Below, piece by piece: positions 35,990 to 44,915 of a stretch of 64,000 bases of DNA. This DNA is from Nocardioides eburneiflavus (GTDB taxonomy: Bacteria; Actinomycetota; Actinomycetes; Propionibacteriales; Nocardioidaceae), in contig NZ_SRRO01000001.1 in NCBI RefSeq assembly GCF_004785795.1, positions 2,604,001-2,668,000 of the forward strand. Direction: 5' to 3'. The translations under genes were made by a program, and so were the position numbers. Within the stretch, counting starts at the first letter, position 1; the number at the start of each line of letters is the position of its first letter. Under the pieces are notes generated by a model. It was not told the origin of the DNA, searched no databases, and worked only from the letters and a program-made list of their open reading frames with translations.

Positions 35990-36003
<14 letters not shown>
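35566..36003 (+). CDS. Small membrane protein in MoxR operon
   Basis: The product has 145 residues with two hydrophobic segments (about 16-31 and 40-60) and a soluble helical C-terminus (LGVRLVELARGRDPDLAAQV, then PADIDRILTRIEDTRDRR). I do not recognise a named domain, but proteins of this size and form are common between DUF4129 and MoxR genes in actinobacteria. The GTG at 35566 overlaps the preceding stop (GTGA), and its last 14 bases overlap the MoxR gene in another frame, so tight coupling is clear. Likely a subunit of the same membrane complex. Confidence 0.65.
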
Positions 36004-36996
<993 letters not shown>

Positions 36997-37000
<4 letters not shown>

Positions 37001-38271
37001 CCTCCTGGCGGCCGACACCCGCGCTGGTGCGGGCGTGCCTGCTCGCGCTCGGCGGTGTCAGCGGCGGGGTCGTGCTCGGCCAGGAGGCGCTGGTGGTCCT
37101 CGCCGCCCCGTTCGTGCTCGTGGCGGCGATGGGCCTGGCCGCCCGGCCGCGGACCACGCCCCGGGTGTCGGCCCGCCTCGACCACCACCGCCTGCACGAG
37201 GGCCAGGGGTCGACCTCACGGCTCGACGTCGACGACCTCACCGGGGTCGAGCACGTCACTCGCGTGGCCGGGATCGCGCCGCACGTCGCCACCGTGCCGG
37301 TGCAGGGCGCTGTCGGCGGGCTGGTCGACGCGGGACTGCCGACGCTCGGCTTCAGTCCGCGACGCTGGGGACGCCGCGCGCTCGGGTCCGAGCGTGTGGC
37401 GCTGACGAGCGCCTGGGCGGGGTGGCGCTGGGGGCCGCTCGACCTGCCCGAGAACGGCCTGAGCGTGCTGCCGCAGACCGCGCCCTATGACAGTCGCGCG
37501 GAAGTGCCGCAACCAGACGGGCTGGTCGGCCGGCACCGCTCGCGACGGCTGGGCGGCGGCACCGAGTTCGAGGGCATCCGCGCCTTCGCCACCGGCGACC
37601 GGCTGAAGCGGATCACCTGGCCGGTGTCGCTGCGCACCGGTGAGCTGCACGTCATCACCACCCGCGCCGAGCAGGACGCCGGGGTGTGGCTGGTGGTCGA
37701 CGGGTTGCGCGACATCGGGGTCTCCGGCGGGGTCGACGGCGCGGCGAGCACCCTCGACCTCACGGTGCGGGCGGCCGCCGCGCTGGCCGAGCACCACGTC
37801 CGCACGGGCGACCGGGTGGGCCTGCTGGTGGTGGCCGCCGACGGCACCCGCGTCCCCCTGGGCGCGGGGCCGCGCCACCTGAACCGGCTGCACGGCACGC
37901 TCGCGCGCGTACGGACCGAGGCTCGCAGCGTGCCGCCCGAGCGGCTCGACCTCGGCGCCGGCGCCGGCAGCGTCGTCTACGTGCTGTCGCCGATGCTCTT
38001 CACCCCGCTCGTCACGGCGACCGCGAGCCTCCAGCGCCGCGGCGGCTCGGCGATCGTGGTCGACACCCTCGGCGAAGCCCTGTCCGGCGGTGCCGACCGC
38101 CTCGCGCTCCCGTCCCTGGCCGCCCGGATGCAGCGCATCGAGCGCGACGACCGCCTCCAGCGCCTGGCCGGTCTCGGCACCCCCGTCGTGCCGTGGCGCG
38201 GGCCCGGCACGCTCGACACGGTCCTTCACCAGCTCGCGCGTCGCGCGCAGGTGCCGAAGGTGCGTGCCTGA
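36997..38271 (+). CDS. DUF58 domain protein
   Basis: The product has 424 residues, with a short hydrophobic N-terminal pair (about 8-46). The DUF58 core near 190-225 (GGGTEFEGIRAFATGDRLKR, then ITWPVSLRTGELHV) precedes a VWA-like region with WLVVDGLRDIG. DUF58 proteins partner MoxR ATPases. The start overlaps the MoxR stop (GTGA) and the stop shares one base with the next ATG (TGATG), so the order MoxR-DUF58 is translationally coupled. Role in cell-envelope maintenance is suspected for the family but not proven. Confidence 0.85.
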
Positions 38272-38777
38272 TGCGCCTCCTCCCCACCGGTGTCGCGCCC
38301 TCCGCCGTCCTGCTGCGGGCGCTGGTCCTCGCGCTGCCGTGCGTCGCCCTCGCGCTCGCGCTTCCGCAGGTGCCGCACTGGGCGGTGCTCTTCGGGGTGC
38401 CGGTGAGCGCCCTCGCGTGGGCGCGCTCGCCCGACCACGCCGTCGGAGTGGTGCCTCTCGTGCTCGCGGGCGGGTGGTGGGCGACCCACGGCGTGCTCGA
38501 CTGGCGGGTGCTCCTCGTGGCGGTGCTGCTGGTCGGCGCCCACCTGGCGGCGACGCTCGCGGCCTACGGGCCCACGACGCTCGCCCTCGACCCGCGCCTG
38601 GCGCGCCTGTGGCTCGTGCGGGGGCTGCTCGCGCTCGTGCCCGTGCCCGTCGCGTGGCTCGCGGTGCGCGGCCTCGACCCGGCCTGGGCGCCACCCGGGA
38701 CCTGGCTCGCCACCGGCGCCGCGGTCGTGGCGCTGCTGCTGGTGACCGCGCACCTGACCCGGTCGGAGGCACGGTGA
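38271..38777 (+). CDS. Integral membrane protein, unknown function
   Basis: The product has 168 residues with five hydrophobic segments (for example LLRALVLALPCVALALAL, ALAWARSPDHAVGVVPLVLA, LLVAVLLVGAHLAATLAAY) and little soluble sequence. No named family is recognised. The ATG overlaps the DUF58 stop and the stop overlaps the following GTG, so it ends the MoxR/DUF58 operon or bridges it to the alkyltransferase-like gene. A membrane part of the MoxR assembly is the most natural guess. Confidence 0.6.
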   Translation: MRLLPTGVAPSAVLLRALVLALPCVALALALPQVPHWAVLFGVPVSALAWARSPDHAVGVVPLVLAGGWWATHGVLDWRVLLVAVLLVGAHLAATLAAYGPTTLALDPRLARLWLVRGLLALVPVPVAWLAVRGLDPAWAPPGTWLATGAAVVALLLVTAHLTRSEAR

Positions 38778-39106
38778 CCACGGAGGACGAGCGGGAGCTG
38801 TACGCCGAGCTGGTGCTGCGGTGTGCCGAGTCGGTCCCGCGCGGCCGGGTGACGACGTACGGCGCCATCGCCGACGTGGTCGGGGAGCGGCTCGGTCGTG
38901 GCGGGCCGCGCCTGGTGGGCAACGTGATGGCCACCCACGGTGGCGCGGTCCCGTGGTGGCGCGTCGTCCGCGCGGACGGGTCGCTACCGCCGTCGCACGA
39001 CGAGGAGGCGAGGCAGGCCTACCTCGAGGAGGGCACGCCGCTGCGCCCGAGCGGGTCCGTGGATCTGACACGCGCCTTCGTCGCGCCGCGCCTCGGGGCA
39101 GAATGA
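38774..39106 (+). CDS. Alkyltransferase-like protein (MGMT family, no catalytic Cys)
   Basis: The product has 110 residues with the MGMT DNA-binding domain: IPxGRVTTYG-like PRGRVTTYGAIAD near residue 22, the Arg finger region RLVGNVMA near 46, and then VPWWRVVRADG near 58, where the alkyl-accepting Cys-His of PCHRV is Trp-Trp. This is the pattern of ATL proteins, which bind O6-alkylguanine and hand it to nucleotide excision repair rather than repairing it directly. The GTG at 38774 overlaps the upstream stop (GTGA); the stop overlaps the next ATG. Confidence 0.85.
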   Translation: MTTEDERELYAELVLRCAESVPRGRVTTYGAIADVVGERLGRGGPRLVGNVMATHGGAVPWWRVVRADGSLPPSHDEEARQAYLEEGTPLRPSGSVDLTRAFVAPRLGAE

Positions 39107-39792
39107 CGCCCATGCTCTACACGGTCGCGCACGGCGTCATCCCTCCGCTCGTCCGTGCCGTGTGGCGTCCGACGGTCGAGGGCCTGCACCACGTGCCCGC
39201 GACGGGACCCGTCATCGTGGCGAGCAACCACCTGTCATTCTTCGACAGCGTGGTCATCCCGGTGGTCGTGCCGCGCAAGGTCGTCTTCCTCGCCAAGTCC
39301 GACTACTTCACCGGGTCGGGGGTGAGGGGCGCGGCGCAGCGGGCCTGGTTCGAGGGGCTCGGCATGCTCCCCGTCGACCGCGACGACACGAAGGCCGCGA
39401 TCGCGAGCCTCGACACCGCGCTCGAGGTGCTGCGGCGTGGGGAGGCGTTCGGCATCTACCCCGAGGGCACCCGCTCACGCGACGGCCGGCTCTACCGGGG
39501 CCGCACCGGCGTGGCCCACCTCGCGCTGACCGCGGGCTGCCCGGTCGTCCCGGTGGGGCTGCAGGGCACCGAGGACATCCAGCCCGTCGGCTCCAACCGC
39601 CCTCGGCTGCGCGGCGTCGACGTGACGGTGCGCGTCGGTGAGCCGATCACCGTCGCGGGCGAGTACGACGGCGTCGCCACCGGCCGCGCCCGCCGCGACC
39701 TCACCGACCGGATCATGACCGCGATCGCGGGACTGACCGGCCAGGAGCTGGCCGGCGCCTACAACGAGCGGCCGGCCTCCACCTCGGCCTGA
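39103..39792 (+). CDS. 1-acyl-sn-glycerol-3-phosphate acyltransferase (PlsC family)
   Basis: The product has 229 residues. The acyltransferase motifs are clear: NHLSFFD near residue 40 (HxxxxD catalytic pair), GMLPVDRDD near 86, and YPEGTRSRDGRL near 118 for the phosphate-binding EGTRS. Such enzymes add the second fatty acid in phospholipid synthesis. ATG 39103 overlaps the ATL stop; a shorter start at 39112 is possible. Its last 34 bases overlap the convergent DUF1116 gene. Confidence 0.9.
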   Translation: MTPMLYTVAHGVIPPLVRAVWRPTVEGLHHVPATGPVIVASNHLSFFDSVVIPVVVPRKVVFLAKSDYFTGSGVRGAAQRAWFEGLGMLPVDRDDTKAAIASLDTALEVLRRGEAFGIYPEGTRSRDGRLYRGRTGVAHLALTAGCPVVPVGLQGTEDIQPVGSNRPRLRGVDVTVRVGEPITVAGEYDGVATGRARRDLTDRIMTAIAGLTGQELAGAYNERPASTSA

Positions 39793-41183
39793 GCCGACCG
39801 GGCCGCGAGCGCGGCGAGCGCCTTCGGGAAGATCTCCGCGGGCGGGGTGACGAGCCCGGCGCCGACCTGGCCGACGCCGGCGACCGCGCCGGCCATGCCG
39901 GTGTTGATCTGCGGCAGGATCCCCGTACGGCACACCTTGGTCACGTCGATGCCGGTGGGCGTGCCCTGGAACTCCAGCACGGGCACCGTCCAGCGCGGGT
40001 TCTCCGCGAGGGTGATCTCGTGCATCCGGCGCGTGGTGGCCAGCGCGTCGGGCACCGAGCCGCCGACGAGGCGGACGATCGCCGGCGCGGTCGCCATCGC
40101 GAAGCCGCCGATGCCAGCCGTCTCGGTGATCGCGGAGTCGCCGATGTCGGGGTTGGCGTCGTCGGGACCGAAGTCGCCGAGGAAGAGGCCCTCGGCGACC
40201 TGCGCCGGGCCGGTGAACCACTCGTCGCCCGTGCCGGAGACCTGGATGCCGAAGTCGGTGCCGTTGCGCGCCATCGCCACGACCATCGTCGACCCCGGCA
40301 CGTCGCGACCTGCGTCGAGGGCGAGCTTGCACGCGGGCATGGCGAGGTTGAGGAAGAAGTGGTCGTTGCCGCCGACGAAGCGCAGCACGTCGGCGACGTC
40401 CGAGCTGTGGAAGCCGCCCTCCTCCGCACTGGTCACCATCGCGGGGGACAGGTCGCGCAACAGCATCAGCGTGCCGGCGCGGTTGCGGTTGTGGGCCTCG
40501 TCTCCCATCTGGAGCATCTGCGTGAGGATGCCGGTGACGTCGGTGGCCTCCGGGGTGCCGCGCACTGCCGCCTGGAGCAGGGGGCCGAGCACGTCGCCCA
40601 TCCAGCGCAGGCGGGTCAGCACCTCGTCGTTGTAGGCGCCGTAGCGCAGCACCTTGCCGAGGCCCTCGTTGAGGGAGCAGTACGTCCGGCGGCCGGTCGC
40701 GCGGTCCTCGAGGACCCACATCCACATCGACGGCGTGACTACGCCCGCCATCGGGCCGACGGCGCTGCGGTGGTGGCACGGCTCGAGGCTGACGCTGCTG
40801 CCGGACTCGAAGAGCGCGACCGCGTCCTCGGGGTCGTCGACGAGGCCCTCGAGGGCGGCCCCGCCCATCAGGGCGCCGCGTAGGGGGCCGGAGGCACGCT
40901 CCCACTCGATCGGCGGGCCGGCGTGGAGGAACTGCCCCTGCTCGAGCCCGAGGACCTCGCTCGCCGGGGCGACGTCGACGAGGTGGGCGGTGACGCCGAG
41001 CATCGCCTCGACGGCCGTGCGGTTGGCCTCGACGCGGCGCGGGTCGGTGGCGACCGTCGCGAGGTCTGCCTCGGTGCCCGGCATCGGGGGACGCCAGTCG
41101 ACGCGCTGGACGTCGACGGCCTGGCCGGCCACGGCGTCGGCGAACATGTCGGCGCCGCAGGTGACGACCGTGGGGGTGCTCAT
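39759..41183 (-). CDS. DUF1116 protein (YlbE/AllG-like, oxamate carbamoyltransferase component)
   Basis: The product has 474 residues of the DUF1116 family. Recognisable parts are VDWRPP near residue 29, RVEANRTAVEAM near 50, GPMAGVVTPSMWMWV near 150, and GGNDHFFLNLAMPA near 273. The E. coli relative YlbE (AllG) is one of the proteins that, with FdrA and YlbF, accounts for oxamate carbamoyltransferase, the last nitrogen-salvaging step of anaerobic allantoin breakdown. Here it is the last of a three-gene minus-strand operon DUF2877-fdrA-DUF1116; its ATG shares a base with the fdrA stop (TGATG). Family assignment is firm; the exact substrate in this organism is inferred. Confidence 0.85.
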   Translation of the reverse strand: MSTPTVVTCGADMFADAVAGQAVDVQRVDWRPPMPGTEADLATVATDPRRVEANRTAVEAMLGVTAHLVDVAPASEVLGLEQGQFLHAGPPIEWERASGPLRGALMGGAALEGLVDDPEDAVALFESGSSVSLEPCHHRSAVGPMAGVVTPSMWMWVLEDRATGRRTYCSLNEGLGKVLRYGAYNDEVLTRLRWMGDVLGPLLQAAVRGTPEATDVTGILTQMLQMGDEAHNRNRAGTLMLLRDLSPAMVTSAEEGGFHSSDVADVLRFVGGNDHFFLNLAMPACKLALDAGRDVPGSTMVVAMARNGTDFGIQVSGTGDEWFTGPAQVAEGLFLGDFGPDDANPDIGDSAITETAGIGGFAMATAPAIVRLVGGSVPDALATTRRMHEITLAENPRWTVPVLEFQGTPTGIDVTKVCRTGILPQINTGMAGAVAGVGQVGAGLVTPPAEIFPKALAALAARSAQAEVEAGRSL

Positions 41184-42730
41184 CAGGAGGCCTTCCCTTC
41201 GAAGTTGCTCAGCAGGTCGAGGGCGCGGCGGGTGGCGCTCGCGTTGGACAGGTGGACCTCGGCGCCGGCGGCGACGAGCGCGTCGCGCTGCGCGGAGAGG
41301 CCCTGGGGGTCGAGGTCGGTGCCGACGAGGCTGACGACGACCGGGATCGGCCGCTCCGCGCGAGCTGCCTCGATGGCGGGGGCGAGGAGGGAGGCCGGGT
41401 CGGGCTCGGCGCCGTGGCCGAGCACGAGGTCGAGGAGGATCACGCCGGTCGAGGGGTCGGCGGCGGCGCGGGAGATCTGCTCGTTGCGCAGGGTCGGGTC
41501 GATCATCGGGTGCGCGCGGCCCTGGGTCAGGGCGTCGTCGCCGAAGTCGACGAACGTGTGGGTGTCCGCGATCAGCTCGCCCGGGTCGAGGGCGAGGTCG
41601 TCGGAGAGCGGGATGTTGCTGCGCACGGGGCCGAGCGCCTCGGTCGCGAGCAGCATCGACTCGTCGCACAGGGTCCCGCCGACGAAGAGGCCGCGCAGGA
41701 GCGGTCCGGTCGCGGCGGCCGACTCGTCGGCGCCCTGCACGGGCCAGTCGGGGGCGTCGTGGCCGAGGCGCGCGAGCACGGCCTCGGCGACGGCGGTGAG
41801 GTCGCGCTGGCCGCGACCGAGCAGGCCGAGCTCGACCGGGGTCGCCAGCGCGTCGGTGTCACGGGCGAGGGCCTCGGCGACCTCGGGGGCGGGGGGCTTG
41901 GAGACCACGACGACCAGGTCGACGTCCGGGTCGGCGTCGAGGCGGCGCAGCGCCTCGCGCGTGGCGAGCCCGCCGACCGCGGCCGACAGGTCACGGCCAC
42001 CCACGCCGAGCGCGTGGCGTACGCCGACCCCGTCGGTGCCCTGCGCGGCGAGGTGCTCGCCCGCGTGGTGCAGCAGCGCGAGCAGCTGCTGGCAGCCGGT
42101 GCCGGAGGCGGCGACGAGCCCGATCCGGCCGGGGCGCACCGTGTTGGCGAAGCCCAGTCCGACGCCGTCGATGACCGCGGTACCGCAGTCGGGGCCCATC
42201 ACGAGGGCGCCGCGGGAGGAGGCGTACGTCTTGAGCGCGACCTCCTCGGCGAGCGGCACGTTGTCGCTGAAGACCATCACGTCGTGGCCGGACTCGAGCG
42301 CGTCCATCGCCTCGACGGTGGCGCTGGCGCCCGGCACCGAGACCAGGGCGACGGCGCCGCCGGGACCCGTACGCCGCAGTGCGCTGCCGGTGGTGCGGGG
42401 CGGGGCCTCGGTGGTGTCGCCGGTGGTGGGGCGGGTCGGGGTGAGGGCGGTGTCGACGGCCTGCAGTGCCTGCGCGACGTCGGCGTCGGCGTCGAGGCGC
42501 AGCGCCACGACCATGTCGTTGCCGGAGGCGGGTGGAACGGCAAAGCCCATCGCCTCGAGCACCTCGAGGTTGAGCCCGGTGGCCATCGCGACCTGCGCGG
42601 CGACGACGCCGGGCGTGGCCTGGACGGCACGGCTGACCTGGAGGAGGGTCACCGAGTCGGCGTACGCGCCGCTGCGGAGCTCGACGTGGTCCACGTGGTC
42701 CACGTGGTCCTTGGTGGTGGTGGTGCTCAT
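41183..42730 (-). CDS. fdrA: FdrA-like protein (acyl-CoA synthetase fold)
   Basis: The product has 515 residues with the fold of succinyl-CoA synthetase alpha chains. SVPGASATVEAMDAL near residue 110, YASSRGALVMGPDCGTAV near 165, and VAASGTGCQQLL near 204 are the FdrA landmarks. It contains a short His/Asp/Val repeat near the N-terminus (DHVDHVDHVE) encoded by a nine-base tandem repeat GTGGTCCAC, which looks recently grown. FdrA (AllF) works with AllG and AllH in oxamate carbamoyltransferase of E. coli. Overlaps on both sides with its operon partners. No carbamate kinase gene, which completes the E. coli set, is in the window. Confidence 0.88.
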   Translation of the reverse strand: MSTTTTKDHVDHVDHVELRSGAYADSVTLLQVSRAVQATPGVVAAQVAMATGLNLEVLEAMGFAVPPASGNDMVVALRLDADADVAQALQAVDTALTPTRPTTGDTTEAPPRTTGSALRRTGPGGAVALVSVPGASATVEAMDALESGHDVMVFSDNVPLAEEVALKTYASSRGALVMGPDCGTAVIDGVGLGFANTVRPGRIGLVAASGTGCQQLLALLHHAGEHLAAQGTDGVGVRHALGVGGRDLSAAVGGLATREALRRLDADPDVDLVVVVSKPPAPEVAEALARDTDALATPVELGLLGRGQRDLTAVAEAVLARLGHDAPDWPVQGADESAAATGPLLRGLFVGGTLCDESMLLATEALGPVRSNIPLSDDLALDPGELIADTHTFVDFGDDALTQGRAHPMIDPTLRNEQISRAAADPSTGVILLDLVLGHGAEPDPASLLAPAIEAARAERPIPVVVSLVGTDLDPQGLSAQRDALVAAGAEVHLSNASATRRALDLLSNFEGKAS

Positions 42731-43500
42731 GCTGCCCTCCCGGGGCGGTCGGCGGGGTGGTCGTGGGGGCTGTCCTGATCGGGCATCGAGGCCAGCGCGA
42801 GGCGCGCGCCGGTGAGGAGGCCGGCTCCCGAGGTGGCGCCGACGGCGAGGAGCGCGTCGGTCGCCCCGTTCGAGGGGGAGGTGAGCCAGTCCGCGAGCTG
42901 GGGCAGCACCTCGCCGCGCAGGGCGCAGTCGAGCAGGGTCGCGGACAGCAGCGTCGTGACGCCCAGCCGGCGGCGTACGGCCGAGGCCAGCACGGGGTCC
43001 GGCCGGCCCGCGGCGGCGCGGGTGGCCAGCCAGCCGGCCAGCACGTCGTCGCCGAGCGGGGTCAGGCCCGGCCCGCGGCCGAGCAGGGCGTCGAGGTGCG
43101 CGGGGACCAGTCGGCCGTCGGCGGGCAGGGCGAGCCCGGAGGTCGCCGGGTGCGGCGCGAGGGTCTGGCCGGCGCGTCGCGGAGCGGGCGCAGTGACGTC
43201 GACGACGCGTCCGATGCGGGTCTGGCGTCCGCCGAGGACGAGCGTGCCGCCCCGTACCTCGACGTGGGGGGCGCCGCGGTGCTGCCCGAGGCCGATGACC
43301 TCGGTGAGGTCCGGCAGCGCCGACCAGAGGGCGCACGGCACCCGGGTCGCCGTCGCGGAGACGAGGCCGAGGCACCAGCCGTCGAGGTCGACGTAGATCG
43401 CCGAGCTGCTGGCGTGGAGGACCTGCCGGGGACCGTCAGCGGCGGTGAGGAGCCGCCGGCGCGCCCGCTGTGGTGCCGCAACGGGAAGTGGTCCGGACAT
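42727..43500 (-). CDS. DUF2877 protein (YlbF/AllH-like)
   Basis: The product has 257 residues. The DUF2877 landmark GLTPLGDDVLAG lies near residue 147; before it come an Ala/Arg-rich start and IYVDLDGWCLGLV near 37. In E. coli the YlbF (AllH) protein of this family is the third part of the oxamate carbamoyltransferase set. First gene of the minus-strand operon; its ATG at 43500 is 69 bases from the divergent PucR-type gene, so both use one short control region containing the GAGAACTTGTC motif. Its stop overlaps the fdrA start. Confidence 0.8.
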   Translation of the reverse strand: MSGPLPVAAPQRARRRLLTAADGPRQVLHASSSAIYVDLDGWCLGLVSATATRVPCALWSALPDLTEVIGLGQHRGAPHVEVRGGTLVLGGRQTRIGRVVDVTAPAPRRAGQTLAPHPATSGLALPADGRLVPAHLDALLGRGPGLTPLGDDVLAGWLATRAAAGRPDPVLASAVRRRLGVTTLLSATLLDCALRGEVLPQLADWLTSPSNGATDALLAVGATSGAGLLTGARLALASMPDQDSPHDHPADRPGRAA

Positions 43501-43542
43501 CACTCCCCAGACGCTAGCGGGCCGTGGGAGACTCGCGAATGT

Positions 43543-43553
43543 GAGAACTTGTC
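43543..43553 (+). promoter_or_regulatory. GAGAACTTGTC motif in the fdrA/pucR control region
   Basis: The 11-mer GAGAACTTGTC occurs here, 16 bases before the GTG of the PucR-type regulator and in the 69-base divergent gap. An identical copy occurs at 49774-49784 upstream of the permease operon. A shared regulator site is suggested; the PucR-type protein is the obvious candidate. Confidence 0.45.
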
Positions 43554-43569
43554 GGAGCAAGGGGCTGAT

Positions 43570-44841
43570 GTGCGCCAAGACTTGATAAGCGACCCCGAGG
43601 CGGTTGCTGCGCTGGAGCGGGCGGACGCCCTGCACACCGCGCTGACGCACATCGTCCTCGAGGGCGGGGACCTGGCTGCGATCGCGGAGGCGGTGGGTGC
43701 GGCGATGGGCTGCGGCGTCGTCTTCACCTCGACCGACGGCCGTGAGCGCGCGGCCCACCTCGACGAGAACCAGCGCGAGTCGCTGGCCGCCGCCGACCTG
43801 CTCGACCCGAGTGGCCGGGTGCGTGTCGAGCGGATCGACGCCGACGGCACCGCCGTGGGTGAGGGCGAGGCGCTCGTACGCCGTGTGGTGGCTGCGGGCG
43901 TCGACCTCGCGCGGCTCGTGGCTCTGCGCCCGGACGGGAAGATCCACTCCTCCGACGTGCACGCGCTGGAGCGCGCCGCCATCGTCGCGGCTTTGCTCGT
44001 CACGCGCGTCGAGGCGATCACCGCCGTGGAGAACAAGTACCGCGGCGACTTCCTCCGCGACGTCTTCCTCGGCCGCGCCGGGGAGGAGGAGTACGTCGCC
44101 GAGCACGCGCAGGCCTTCGGCTGGCACCTCGACCGGCCGGTGATGGTGGTGGTCGCGGTGCTCGACCCGGACGCGATGGCAGCGCTGGGCCCCGACCCCG
44201 AGGACCGGCGTGCGTGGCAGGACCGCTTCGCCCACGCGTGGCGGCAGGTCTCGGCGACGGTCGACCCGAGCATCGCCTCGGTCGCCTTCAGCCGCGAGGT
44301 CGTCACGCTCGTGCCCGTCGACCTCGAGGCCGGCGCCGCCGACGCGCACGTCGCCGTCGACCGGATCATCGCGGCGGTTCGGGGTGACCGCGGTGGCGGC
44401 CGGATCGCGTTCTCCGCCGGCGTGAGCCGCGTGTCCCACGGCCTCGGTGACCTGCCGGAGGCGTTCCGCCAGGCCCAGCGGGCCGTCGAGATCGGCCGCC
44501 GGGTGCACGGCGGCGGCTCGGTCACCCGCTTCGACCAGCTCGGCCTGCACCGGCTGCTCGCCCTCGTGCCCGACGGGTCCGAGCTGACGGCGTTCGCGGC
44601 CGACGTCCTCGGCCCGCTCGCCGAGCGCACCCCCGAGGCCGCCGACCTGCGCGAGACGCTCCAGGTGCTGCTCGACACCAACTTCAACGTGGCCGAGGCG
44701 GCGCGCGCCCAGTTCTTCCACTACAACACGATGCGCTACCGCGTCGGCAAGCTGCAGCGGATCCTCGGGCCCGTCGCCACCGACCCGCACCTGCGGCTCG
44801 ACGTGGCGGTCGCGCTGCGGGCGCTGGAGATCGTCGGCTGA
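43570..44841 (+). CDS. PucR-family transcriptional regulator
   Basis: The product has 423 residues: an N-terminal sensory part (about 20-150), a central GGDEF-like/CdaR segment near 165-310, and a C-terminal PucR helix-turn-helix (LLDTNFNVAEAARAQFFHYN followed by TMRYRVGKLQRILG, residues about 365-400). PucR regulators control purine and ureide catabolism, and sometimes other amine or sugar diacid routes. It is divergent from the DUF2877-fdrA-DUF1116 operon and very probably controls it. GTG at 43570 was chosen because upstream in-frame codons lack a good start; TTG near 43549 would add seven residues. Confidence 0.88.
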   Translation: MRQDLISDPEAVAALERADALHTALTHIVLEGGDLAAIAEAVGAAMGCGVVFTSTDGRERAAHLDENQRESLAAADLLDPSGRVRVERIDADGTAVGEGEALVRRVVAAGVDLARLVALRPDGKIHSSDVHALERAAIVAALLVTRVEAITAVENKYRGDFLRDVFLGRAGEEEYVAEHAQAFGWHLDRPVMVVVAVLDPDAMAALGPDPEDRRAWQDRFAHAWRQVSATVDPSIASVAFSREVVTLVPVDLEAGAADAHVAVDRIIAAVRGDRGGGRIAFSAGVSRVSHGLGDLPEAFRQAQRAVEIGRRVHGGGSVTRFDQLGLHRLLALVPDGSELTAFAADVLGPLAERTPEAADLRETLQVLLDTNFNVAEAARAQFFHYNTMRYRVGKLQRILGPVATDPHLRLDVAVALRALEIVG

Positions 44842-44845
44842 TCCG

Positions 44846-44880
44846 CTTGACCTTGTCCCCGCGGGAGGGCCCACGGTCGT
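44846..44880 (+). promoter_or_regulatory. MerR-type promoter for the MerR-PP2C gene
   Basis: TTGACC at 44847-44852 begins a dyad with arms around CCCCGCGGG (CCTTGTCCCC and GGGAGGGCCC), then CACGGTCGTCGG. This is the layout of actinobacterial MerR-controlled promoters: a -35 TTGACC, a dyad filling a long spacer, and CACGGT at the -10 side. It sits 36-70 bases upstream of the MerR-PP2C start, so self-regulation is likely. Confidence 0.55.
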
Positions 44881-44915
44881 CGGACCGGTGACAGCCACCG
44901 GAGAGGATGGCGACG

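Noticed and set aside
42690..42720. Tandem GTGGTCCAC repeat as a regulatory site
   Set aside because: It is inside the fdrA coding sequence and simply encodes the repeated Asp-His-Val at the N-terminus.
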